Assembly (NCBI RefSeq): GCF_030848575.1
Contig: NZ_JAVDDX010000004.1
Span: 62,001 to 126,000 of the forward strand
Direction of reading: 5' to 3'
Length of the DNA stretch: 64,000 nucleotides
Origin: Haloarcula sp. H-GB4
Lineage (GTDB): Archaea > Halobacteriota > Halobacteria > Halobacteriales > Haloarculaceae
The notes under the pieces were generated by a model that saw only the letters and a list, made by a program, of their open reading frames with translations, had not been told where the DNA came from and did not search any database. Within the stretch, counting starts at the first letter, position 1; every line of letters starts with the position of its first letter. This document shows positions 36,452-44,851 of this stretch, one piece after another. Both the position numbers and the translations under genes were made by a program.

Positions 36452-36572
36452 CTATCTGTCTGACATGTGAATATCCCAACCGCGGTGCCCTCCCTCAAAG
36501 TAGTTGACTTCCGCTTGCAGGTGCACTGCTTGTTTGGCATCAGAAGCGACGAAAAGCGTCGGGTCAGAGGTG
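36452..36572 (-). pseudogene. Unidentified coding scrap after the TRAP gene
   Basis: Just downstream of the TRAP permease stop, a minus-strand frame reads DPTLFVASDAKQAVHLQAEV and NYFEGGHRGWDIHMSDR before a stop. Codon use is haloarchaeal but there is no start codon of its own. It may be the C-terminus of a lost gene. I know no matching family. Confidence 0.3.
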
Positions 36573-38939
36573 TTACGGTTCTCGAATCTCGGCTGATGGT
36601 GTAACGGCTTTGGGGAGGCGGTCGAGTTGGGCCAGCGCCATGCCAACGAGTGCGACCGCCGCGGTCACGATTTGGAGTATCGTCGCAGTCGTACCACCAA
36701 TAAACCCAGACAAGGCGGGTCCGTACAGCGCACCGAACGCGAGGAGAAGATAGACGAGACGGTGGGGAATACCGAGCACATGTCGGCCGTCGAAGCCGAT
36801 GGTGACGGCTGTCAACGCGATGACGCCGACGAACACGCTGACCGCGGCCACAGGCGTTCCGGTCACGGTCCACGTGACTAAGCTATCGTTTGCGACCAGC
36901 GCGAACGGAATAAAGAAGCCCGCGATCCCGATTCGGAGCGCCTGTTTCGCCGAGATGAGGAAACCGCTGTCCGCGATACGCGAGGCGACAGCGACCCCGA
37001 CGGCTACTGGTGGCGTAATCGCCGACAGCATCGCGAAGTAGAACACGAACAGGTGCGCCGTGATTTCGGCCACACCGAGTTCCTGCAGCGGTGCCGTCAG
37101 CAGTGCCGCCACGAGCACGTAGGCTGCCGGCGTCGGCATACCGAGGCCGAACAGAATGCTGGTGAGCATCGCGAGGATCAGCGCGATCAGCAGGACCCCG
37201 CCAGCCAGTGCGACCATCCGCAGACTGATCTTCCCGGAGAGGCCGGTCTGGGTGAGCATCTTGATGATGACACCCATTGCAGCCAGGACACCGACGAGGG
37301 GTGCCATGTCGAGTGCACCCTTCTTGAACCCGCGCAGGGTCTTGACTGTCGTGACGAACAGTTGCTTCCCGACCGTGACGCCGACGGACGGTGTCGAACC
37401 AGTCGCATCGCGCGTCCCTGCCACCCATGCGTCCGCTGATTCGTCACCGATGAACAGGAGCGTCACGTCACGGACGTACATGACGGCGACCAGAGTCACC
37501 ACCGCGTACAGTCCGGTTGCCAGTGCGGACAGTTGCATTACAGCGAGCGCGTAGACCAGCACTGCCATCGGCACGAGGAAGTATCGGCCCTGGAAGAACT
37601 GTTCGACTGCACCAGTGAGTTCTGCCCTCCCACCACTGACCGATGTCGTGGCGACACCGTGGACGTACCGGCCTATGAGAAGTGCAACGATCGTCGCGAC
37701 GCCCGCGAGGACGAGCGACAGGCCGCCGATCTGGCGTGCCGCGGAGAACGCGCCGACAGCGAGGCCGAAGTACGCCGTGATGACGAGCGCACTCTTGCTG
37801 AACACGACTTCGAGGATGCCGCCAATGTCTTCTCCTTTGTCGCTGGTCCAGCCGTATCGGAGCACGGCGAACTGAACGGCGACACCCACGCTGAAGTAGA
37901 ACAGGAGCGCGGGAATGAAGCCAGCCTGGATGATGCGGACGTACGGGACACCAATGAAGTCGGCCATCAAGAAGGCGGCGACGCCCATGACGGGTGGCAT
38001 GATCTGGCCACCACTAGACGCGACGGCTTCGATGGCGGCGGTGAAGTCCTTGCGGACGCCCTGGCGTTTCATCATCGGGATGGTGAAACTACCCGTCGTC
38101 GCCGCATTGGCCGCCGCACTCCCGGTGATCGATCCCATGGCCATCGAGGAAATGACGGCGACGTGGACGATCCCACTCCGAAGCCGCTTGCCGAGACGCT
38201 GACTCAGATCGAGGATGATGTCCAGGATACCGTACGCCCTGGCCAGGCCGGCGAACATGATGAAGATGGCCACGTACTTCGCACCAGCCTGGGTGATAAA
38301 TCCGTATAGACCGGACCGTTCAATCTGTGTCGCACCGTACAGGGAGACGTCACGAAGACTCAACCCGGTGTGCTGGAGGAAGCCAGGGAACACCGAGCCG
38401 AACAGCGCGTACAGGACCGACCCGACGCCGACCAGCGCGATTGACCAGCCGTAGGCTCGTCGCGTGGCGTCGAGAGCTATCACGACGACGATCAGCCCCA
38501 GCGTGAGGTCCGTGTTCGAGTAGCCGAGGAGGATCGCATCCCCGGTGAGTCGGTCGTAGCCAGCTACGAAGTAGTAGCCGACAATCGCCGAGGTGACTGC
38601 CGTCGCGAGGCACAGGACTATATCGACCCGAGCGTACAGGGTCCGCATGGACTCGCTCCACCTGCCGACAATCGGGCCGGTGATCACCGACGGGCCCTTC
38701 GCGACGCGCTCGTAGGCAAGATGAAGGTAGTACAGAGAGAGTCCAAAGTGGAGAAAGACCATTCCGTGGATGATCTGTGTGAACGGGCGAGCCCAAGCGT
38801 AGTAGATCGTATAGCCTGTGAGCGCGACCGCGAAGAGCGACACCAGAGGTAACAGCAACCGTTCCGAAAGCGACCCCTCGGAGAGGACTGCGAGCAGGTC
38901 AGCCGGTGAAGTTGCTGGATCGTCGGTTGTCTCGGTCAT
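36573..38939 (-). CDS. TRAP transporter fused permease (4TM+12TM), system 1
   Basis: The 788-residue membrane protein fuses the small and large TRAP permease subunits, as usual for TAXI-type systems. The N-terminal helices (about residues 30-170) form the DctQ-like part. The large subunit holds the duplicated signatures MGSITGSAAANAATTGSFTIPMM, ASSGGQIMPPVMGVAAFLMA and, in the second half, ILFGLGMPTPAAYVLVAALL and AMLSAITPPVAVG. A membrane domain at the C-terminus extends it. TRAP systems use the sodium gradient to import a carboxylate-like solute captured by the binding protein. The binding-protein gene lies 30 bp upstream. Confidence 0.93.
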   Translation of the reverse strand: MTETTDDPATSPADLLAVLSEGSLSERLLLPLVSLFAVALTGYTIYYAWARPFTQIIHGMVFLHFGLSLYYLHLAYERVAKGPSVITGPIVGRWSESMRTLYARVDIVLCLATAVTSAIVGYYFVAGYDRLTGDAILLGYSNTDLTLGLIVVVIALDATRRAYGWSIALVGVGSVLYALFGSVFPGFLQHTGLSLRDVSLYGATQIERSGLYGFITQAGAKYVAIFIMFAGLARAYGILDIILDLSQRLGKRLRSGIVHVAVISSMAMGSITGSAAANAATTGSFTIPMMKRQGVRKDFTAAIEAVASSGGQIMPPVMGVAAFLMADFIGVPYVRIIQAGFIPALLFYFSVGVAVQFAVLRYGWTSDKGEDIGGILEVVFSKSALVITAYFGLAVGAFSAARQIGGLSLVLAGVATIVALLIGRYVHGVATTSVSGGRAELTGAVEQFFQGRYFLVPMAVLVYALAVMQLSALATGLYAVVTLVAVMYVRDVTLLFIGDESADAWVAGTRDATGSTPSVGVTVGKQLFVTTVKTLRGFKKGALDMAPLVGVLAAMGVIIKMLTQTGLSGKISLRMVALAGGVLLIALILAMLTSILFGLGMPTPAAYVLVAALLTAPLQELGVAEITAHLFVFYFAMLSAITPPVAVGVAVASRIADSGFLISAKQALRIGIAGFFIPFALVANDSLVTWTVTGTPVAAVSVFVGVIALTAVTIGFDGRHVLGIPHRLVYLLLAFGALYGPALSGFIGGTTATILQIVTAAVALVGMALAQLDRLPKAVTPSAEIREP

Positions 38940-38969
38940 AATTGAATTGTAACGGAGGTGCCCTCGGCC

Positions 38970-40031
38970 CTACTGTTCTTTCCCGCGCTCGAACTCGTCA
39001 GACCAAATGCCTTTCTCCTGATAGAAGTCGGCTGCTGCAGGGTGGAACGGAATACCGGGGTACGCGTTCTTCACCCAAGCGTCGCCCTCTGCCATCGGCG
39101 CGAGGAGACCGGTTTGCTCTTGGAGTCCTTCGCGCTGTGCCCAGAGCGTCTCGAGGAACGACCTCAGCGTGTCGTAGTCGTGGTCTTCGCGGACGATGAA
39201 GTTGTACGCCAGCGTCGGTGTGCTGAGCGTGTCCGGCGTGTAGCCGTACTTCTCGAACTGGCTCATGTCGATGTCGGAGATGACGACGGCCGGGTCGTCT
39301 TCCAGTTCCGAGACGATCTCGTCGGGCCAGTTGAGGACGCGGAGATCAACGGTGCTTTTCATCTGCTGGAGCCACCCTGGCTCGATAGAGAGGTTGACGT
39401 ACGTCGCGGCACCGGCGTCGAGTCGTCCCTCGCTCATGGCACCGGCCTGGTCACCGTAATCGACACTCGTCCGCTTATAGTCGTCAACGGCGAAACTGAG
39501 CGCGTGCTCGAGCATCTCGGCCGTCCCAGATCCGCTCGGTGTAGGCGAGACGCTCGAGTCGGCCGTGATGTCCGTGACGCTGGTCCAGTCGTCGTTCGCC
39601 GTCGCCAAGAACCACGCTAGGTCGTACAGGTGGAACACCTGATAGGGCTGATAGTCTAGGTCACCGAACGGTTTCTCGCCCTGACGGATCTTGTTCGCCG
39701 CCCAGTTCTGGACGTACGCAATCTCCGTTTTCCCCTGAATGACTTCCGAAACGTTTCGGTTCGTTCCCTGACTGGGTCGCGCGTCCACGGAAATGTCTGA
39801 GTTCTGACTGACTGCCGACGCGAGGACCTGGCTCATTGAATAGGCCGCCGTCGTCTCCGAGGCTGTCTTCATGATCATCTCGCCGTCGGAGCCAGGACCC
39901 GTCTTACTCGCTCCGCCAGAGTTACCGAAACACCCCGCGAGTCCAGCCGTGCCGATTAGCCCAGCAGTACCGACTGACCGTTTGAGGAATGACCGTCTAA
40001 CGACACCATCGGATTTGTGATTACCACACAT
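38970..40031 (-). CDS. TAXI-family TRAP solute-binding lipoprotein, system 1
   Basis: The 353-residue protein has a Tat signal (VRRSFLKRSVGTAG) and lipobox GLAGC near residue 33. The mature part fits the TAXI family: AAYSMSQVLASAVSQ, TNRNVSEVIQGKTEIAYVQNWAAN near 90-113, SGSGTAEMLEHAL near 165 and MSEGRLDAGAATY near 200. It catches the substrate outside the membrane and hands it to the fused permease. I start at the ATG at 40031. Confidence 0.92.
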   Translation of the reverse strand: MCGNHKSDGVVRRSFLKRSVGTAGLIGTAGLAGCFGNSGGASKTGPGSDGEMIMKTASETTAAYSMSQVLASAVSQNSDISVDARPSQGTNRNVSEVIQGKTEIAYVQNWAANKIRQGEKPFGDLDYQPYQVFHLYDLAWFLATANDDWTSVTDITADSSVSPTPSGSGTAEMLEHALSFAVDDYKRTSVDYGDQAGAMSEGRLDAGAATYVNLSIEPGWLQQMKSTVDLRVLNWPDEIVSELEDDPAVVISDIDMSQFEKYGYTPDTLSTPTLAYNFIVREDHDYDTLRSFLETLWAQREGLQEQTGLLAPMAEGDAWVKNAYPGIPFHPAAADFYQEKGIWSDEFERGKEQ

Positions 40032-40301
40032 AGAATCTGTATTAACAGTCACACATTAAATAGTCTTCCATGAAAAATATGTTATGATACACGCAGCTAT
40101 AGTTAACATCTGAAGCTTCTATGAAGCACAGAACCAGTTGCTGTCTTGTGATTACGTATTGCACACACTCGATACAATGGTCACGCAGCTGAATGATTCT
40201 TGACCTTTCGCGCACGAAACGCTTTGCCAAAGGCGAACTCGACGAGAAACTGAACGGATACCAACGGCTTATATGCTCTTAGCGTAAAATGGCGTAGTAC
40301 T

Positions 40302-41552
40302 GTGGTTTCGCTCGCTTCCCTTTTTGGGAGAGATGCTAGTGTCCTCTACAATCGGAGTTTCCAATTACTCTTACTGACCAACCTAACCCCGCCGCTCGGT
40401 GTTGCGCTCATTTCGCCCCTGTTAAACACTCTCACAGGACCGTTTGCCGTCTCAGGTGCGAAGATCGGACTGCTTGTTACTGCATTTTCCGCACCGAGCA
40501 TCGTTTCGATTCCGCTCGTCGGATCGCTCGCGGACCGATACGGCCGGAAACCGGTGTTAGTTACTGGATTGCTAGTGTTCGGTGTTGCTGGTGCGGCCGT
40601 CGGATTGACGACGGATTTCCATACCGCGTTAGTGTTTCGGTTCGTACAGGGGATCGGGTTCGCAGGGTTGACGCCAGTCATCGTCACTAGTACCGGTGAT
40701 CTCTTCCAAGATAGTGCTGAAGCAACAGCACAGGGCATTCGGTTTGCCACGTCTGGAGTGACGATGATGGTGTTTCCCCTCGTCGCGGGAGCGCTAGTGG
40801 CGATCGCGTGGCAACTCCCGTTCTTCCTTTACGGGATCTCGATACCTATTGCACTCGTGTTGCTCCTATTTCTTGACGAGCCACATACGCGAGCGGCGTC
40901 GAAAGATACCACCGAGCAGCCGAACTTTCGGGATCTCATTGCCTATCTCGACACCCAGATTACAGCGTTGTTGATCGCACGTGCGGTCCCAAATGCGTTC
41001 TATACGGCGTTTCTGACGTATAACTCGCTAGTCATCGTACGCGTCCTTGATGGGTCACCGGGACAGGCCGGGTTGCTCGTCGCGACGGCAAGTTTGGCTC
41101 ACACGGTTGCAGCGACACAAAGCGGTCGGATGACGGCGTACTTCAGCACTCGTTTTCAACCACTCCTTGGTGCTACACTGGGTATGAGTGTCGGGCTTTT
41201 GTTCGTGGGGGTCGCGCCTTCCTACCCGGTCGTGGTCCTTGGGAGTGCGTTGGTTGGCTTTGGATTCGGAACGACACTATCTCTGTACAGAAGCGTTATC
41301 ACGAGTATCTCAGAGACGTTACGCGCCGGTCTTGTGAGCATTGGGTCGGCACTTGGCCGCGTCGGGTCGACGTTCACACCGGTTCTCATCGGCGGCGGGA
41401 TCAGCCGTCTGAGTCCACTCGTCGGGACTACTGGTGCGATCAAAACCGCAATTGTCTTGCTGAGCATCGTTGGGGGAACAATCGCCCTCGTTTGTTTGCT
41501 CGTTTCTGACCTTCATGGCCATTCTCACTGCCACGTGGGAAAGTATAGCTGA
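40302..41552 (+). CDS. MFS transporter
   Basis: The 416-residue protein has twelve hydrophobic helices and the MFS motif A in GSLADRYGRKPVLV near residues 75-88, plus a related pattern in the second half. The start is a GTG at 40302; a TATA-like TTATATGC lies about 30 nt upstream. A short His-rich tail (HGHSHCH) ends it, which might bind metal. The gene is divergent from TRAP system 1. Drug efflux or export of an intermediate is possible, but the substrate is unknown. Confidence 0.88.
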   Translation: MVSLASLFGRDASVLYNRSFQLLLLTNLTPPLGVALISPLLNTLTGPFAVSGAKIGLLVTAFSAPSIVSIPLVGSLADRYGRKPVLVTGLLVFGVAGAAVGLTTDFHTALVFRFVQGIGFAGLTPVIVTSTGDLFQDSAEATAQGIRFATSGVTMMVFPLVAGALVAIAWQLPFFLYGISIPIALVLLLFLDEPHTRAASKDTTEQPNFRDLIAYLDTQITALLIARAVPNAFYTAFLTYNSLVIVRVLDGSPGQAGLLVATASLAHTVAATQSGRMTAYFSTRFQPLLGATLGMSVGLLFVGVAPSYPVVVLGSALVGFGFGTTLSLYRSVITSISETLRAGLVSIGSALGRVGSTFTPVLIGGGISRLSPLVGTTGAIKTAIVLLSIVGGTIALVCLLVSDLHGHSHCHVGKYS

Positions 41553-41566
41553 ATACAGTCACAAGT

Positions 41567-42241
41567 ATGAAACAGGCCATCTCGCTGGCCATTAGCGACA
41601 GCGATAGTATCTATCTAGCAGGATTCACTGATCTACGAGTCAGGAACAATCGACTCCAACCCTTCCAGCTTCCCACTCTCTATCGGTGACCCTGTGCTGG
41701 CCTCAGGTGCGGCATCCATCGAGTCCCCACACGGCGGCTTCAATTACTACCTACAAGCAGGCCGATTGATGCCAGATTTCTCAGTGATGCACAGGTCGAC
41801 AGGGACGGAGACAGCAACTCCACTGTCATCGGCGATTATGACGTCCCGGACGTTCGCCTTCCCGGGAGCGGCGGGGCCTGCGAAATCGCGGGCAACGTCG
41901 AACGAACCACCATCACCACATCCTACCAACGCCAGCGTTTCCATGAGAAAACCGACTTCGCCACAAGCCCTGGCTTTATCGACAGCGAGGGAGCCCGTGA
42001 GAAGCATGGTCTTCGAGCGGAAGGGTTCACAACAGTCATTACGGATATGGCCGTGATGGGCTTCCAAAACGAGGAGATGGTTGTTGAATCGATTCATCCC
42101 GGCGTTGGACGAGAGGATGTGCGGGAGGCGACTGGCTGGGAGATCAAATTTGCGGACGATGTTGGCGAAACGGAACCGCCAACTGACGATGAACTCCGAC
42201 TGATTCTCAAGGAGTTGGACCCAGACGGGGTCTACCTCTAG
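41567..42241 (+). pseudogene. Collapsed CoA-transferase gctA/gctB remnant
   Basis: From the ATG at 41567 the reading MKQAISLAISDSDSIYLAGF resembles the start of a glutaconate/3-oxoacid CoA-transferase subunit A. About 60 bp later another frame reads LIYESGTIDSNPSSFPLSIGD and SGAASIESPHGGFNYYLQAG, a subunit B sequence. After a further frameshift near 41762, subunit B continues (STVIGDYDVPDVRLPGSGG, VITDMAVMGFQNEEMVVES, GVGREDVREATGWEIKFADD) to its normal C-terminus at 42241. Most of gctA and the start of gctB are therefore deleted. Loss of this enzyme leaves the ligase and the CaiB-type transferase for activation. Confidence 0.8.
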
Positions 42242-42660
42242 TCGGTTTTCGGTCGGAACTTCGCACCGTAGCGGACGATACCTTCCTGATCGTAGATGCG
42301 TCGAACCGTCGCCTCCACGCGGTCGCCGCGACCGCATTCGTGCGGGTCACAGTCGGTAAGCATCCCAGGGACGCGTGCGCCCTCATCGAGTTCGATAAGG
42401 ACCGCACCGATGGCATCCTCGGTGTTAATTAGCTCCGAAAACTCTGGCGGTGGTCCTCCCTCGATAACTGTGTGAGCGACGATTTCTCCAGTTCCCTCCG
42501 GTTCGGCCGGTTCCAGCGCGCTGCCAGGGGCAGCACAGTTGATACAGGCACCTTCAGGCGGGAACTTTGTCGCACCGCATTCTCCGCACTCACCAATCGT
42601 CAACCGATAGCGACTGTCGAGATTCTGCCACCACGTCGGGACGCTGATATACGCTCCCAT
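42238..42660 (-). CDS. DUF35 zinc-ribbon/OB-fold acyl-CoA-associated protein
   Basis: The 140-residue protein has the DUF35 layout: an N-terminal helix (VPTWWQNLDSRYRLTIG), a zinc ribbon with CGECG near 25 and CINC near 39, and an OB-fold (GTGEIVAHTVIEGGPPPEFS onwards). In archaea DUF35 proteins bridge thiolase and HMG-CoA synthase and hold the CoA tail. The gene is the third of a coupled operon: its ATG shares a base with the stop of the preceding gene (TGATG, 42658-42662). It is convergent with the broken CoA-transferase and overlaps it by 4 bp. Confidence 0.88.
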   Translation of the reverse strand: MGAYISVPTWWQNLDSRYRLTIGECGECGATKFPPEGACINCAAPGSALEPAEPEGTGEIVAHTVIEGGPPPEFSELINTEDAIGAVLIELDEGARVPGMLTDCDPHECGRGDRVEATVRRIYDQEGIVRYGAKFRPKTD

Positions 42661-43610
42661 CACTCAGCACCTCCGTCAGGGAGAATATGCCCACGTTTCC
42701 GAAGGTACTCCGCGTACGAGATATCAGTCGCCGACCGATCAATTTCGACTGACAGCGATCCCTCAATTGTGACGGCGTCAGCCCCAGCGCCGTCGCCGAA
42801 ACCGATGACAGTCACGGGACTCGCGTTGTTCTCCCAGGCTGAGATCAGGCCAAATAGTGGACTCGCCGCGCCGGTATCGCCGAGCTTGTCGGCATACTGG
42901 TAGACAGTAGCGCCGTCAGCAACGCTCGCTGCACGATTAGGGAGAGAACCATCGGGTGCTGCTGGCGCAATCGCAGCCGGTGGTTCCGCCAATTTCTCGA
43001 CTGCGCCGCCGATTACCGTGGTGTACGCATCGCGCTCGTAAGCGGTAGCATCATACTTTTCAGTCGTTTCGGCTCCGCGTCGCCGGAACCGCGTCCCAGG
43101 ATACTCGCTTGTGTATGTCGCTGTCTCGACTACGTTCGCGCCGTCGTCTCCGATAAGGAACGCTACGGCACCTGCACCTGCTGCGTGGTCGACAGCGTCG
43201 TCAGGCTCGCCCAGCGGATAGTCGGCGGCAACGACCAGACTAGGTGTGTCCGCACGGAGTGCAGTAACCAGTGCGCGTGTTCCTGCCCGTGTAGACTGAC
43301 TATGAACCACCACTTCGGTTGTGCTATCCAGTCCGAGAATCTCAGCGACTTGGACTCCGATGTCACCTTCCTCTACTGGTGGCGTGGTCGTGCCAAGCGC
43401 CAATGTTTCGATGTCCTCGCGTCCGTGGATTGACGAAGCGAGCGCGTCTTTTGCCGCTTCGATTGCCATGGTTACTGCGTCCTCGTCGCCGGCTGCCACA
43501 CGTTTCTCATCCACACCCCGAGCCTGGAAGCCGCCCCATGCTTCGGCGATGGTGTCGGCAGTAATCCGATATCGTGGAACGTACGTCCCGGCGCTTTCGA
43601 TGGCACTCAT
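42660..43610 (-). CDS. HMG-CoA synthase-like thiolase-fold protein without catalytic Cys
   Basis: The 316-residue protein has the thiolase-fold layout of archaeal HMG-CoA synthase / KAS III: AIESAGTYVPRYRITADTI at the start, EDAVTMAIEAAKDAL, TLALGTTTPPVEEGDIGVQ, and GAGAVAFLIGDD. At the nucleophile position, where archaeal HMGS reads roughly F-A-C-K-A-G-T, it reads HSQSTRAGTRAL near residue 105: the Cys is replaced by Thr. Sequence at the expected His sites is also poorly conserved. It probably does not form an acyl-enzyme. Stop and start overlap with both neighbours (ATGA at 43607-43610, TGATG at 42658-42662) imply a stoichiometric complex with the thiolase and DUF35 protein. Confidence 0.75.
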   Translation of the reverse strand: MSAIESAGTYVPRYRITADTIAEAWGGFQARGVDEKRVAAGDEDAVTMAIEAAKDALASSIHGREDIETLALGTTTPPVEEGDIGVQVAEILGLDSTTEVVVHSQSTRAGTRALVTALRADTPSLVVAADYPLGEPDDAVDHAAGAGAVAFLIGDDGANVVETATYTSEYPGTRFRRRGAETTEKYDATAYERDAYTTVIGGAVEKLAEPPAAIAPAAPDGSLPNRAASVADGATVYQYADKLGDTGAASPLFGLISAWENNASPVTVIGFGDGAGADAVTIEGSLSVEIDRSATDISYAEYLRKRGHILPDGGAE

Positions 43611-44776
43611 GCCCATCCCTCCTCGTAGATATGAACAGCGACAGCGCCACCTGACCCTCCGACGTTATGCGAGAGTCCTCGCTCGAGGCCGTTAACCTGC
43701 CGATCACCGGCTTCACCCCGTAACTGCTTGAACACTTCCGCGCACTGTCCGATCCCGGTCGCGCCGATCGGATGGCCCTTGGATTTCAGCCCGCCGGATA
43801 GGTTGACTGGCCGTTCACCATCCGGTTCAGTCGCTCCGGACGCGATGTACCGGCCAGCCTCTCCCTTCTCGCAGAAACCTAAGTCTTCGTAGGCTATCAG
43901 TTCAGCGATGGAGAAGCAGTCATGAACTTCCGCGAAATCAATTTCTTCAGGACTGACGCCTGCTTCCTCGTAAGCCTGTTCTGCTGCATCCTCCGTAGCT
44001 GGAATACCAGTGATGGTCGGACGTTGGAACAGACCGACGGCTCCACTGGCCTGTCCGCTTCCAGTGAGCCGGACCGGAGAATTAGTTAGCTTCTCTGCCG
44101 CTTCACGGGATGCTAGTATGGCAACACTCGCACCATCTGATGTCGGACAACAATCGTAAAGATTCAGCGGATCAGCTATCGTCGATGCTTCCATCGCGTC
44201 TTCTAGCGAGCAATCGAACCCAAGGTGTGCGTGGGGATTCTTTGCGCCATTCCCGTGGTTTTTCGCAGCAACCCGAGAGAGGTGCTCACGAGTTGTCCCA
44301 TACTCGTCCATGTGTGCCGACGCCATTTGTGCATATACCCCCGCGAAGGTCGTGCCGGCCATTCGTTCCCATTCTGTCTCTCCGGAAACCCCAAGCCAGT
44401 AGCGAGTTTGTTCGCCACTCATGTCAGTCATGATTTCAACTCCGCCTGCGACTGCGATGTCGGAAACGCCGGCTCGGATAGACGTGAGCGCCTGGCGGAG
44501 TGCAACGCCGCTCGCTGCACAAGCGTTTTCGACACGGGTACAGGGTGTCCCGTCAAGTCCGACGTACTCGGTGACAGCTGGGCCAGAAAGTCCGAGTTGA
44601 CGACCGCCGACGCCAAGTGTCCCAATAAATGCCTCATCTACTTCGGTGCGGTCGAAATCGCCATCAACGCTTTCGACGGCACTTTCGAACGCTGAGCTGA
44701 ACAGCGAGCGATAAGATTCGTTGGGAAAGGTGCCGAATTTTGATTGGGCAGCCCCCACTACGTACACATCTCGCAT
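43607..44776 (-). CDS. SCP2-type thiolase
   Basis: The 389-residue protein belongs to the SCP2/archaeal thiolase group. It has the nucleophile Cys in VENACAASGVALRQAL near 85, the HDCFSIAEL motif near 285 replacing NEAFA, His in KSKGHPIGATGIGQ near 335 and SHNVGGSGG near 375 in place of the second Cys motif. It opens the operon thiolase, HMGS-like, DUF35. The biosynthetic or degradative direction is unknown; the setting among catabolic genes suggests cleavage of a branched or aromatic 3-oxoacyl-CoA. Confidence 0.88.
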   Translation of the reverse strand: MRDVYVVGAAQSKFGTFPNESYRSLFSSAFESAVESVDGDFDRTEVDEAFIGTLGVGGRQLGLSGPAVTEYVGLDGTPCTRVENACAASGVALRQALTSIRAGVSDIAVAGGVEIMTDMSGEQTRYWLGVSGETEWERMAGTTFAGVYAQMASAHMDEYGTTREHLSRVAAKNHGNGAKNPHAHLGFDCSLEDAMEASTIADPLNLYDCCPTSDGASVAILASREAAEKLTNSPVRLTGSGQASGAVGLFQRPTITGIPATEDAAEQAYEEAGVSPEEIDFAEVHDCFSIAELIAYEDLGFCEKGEAGRYIASGATEPDGERPVNLSGGLKSKGHPIGATGIGQCAEVFKQLRGEAGDRQVNGLERGLSHNVGGSGGAVAVHIYEEGWA

Positions 44777-44851
44777 ACCGGAATGGATGTAGTCGTTATG
44801 TAAATAATTTATCGTCGGAAATCGAAGCCACTGAGGAAAATGACTCTCGAT

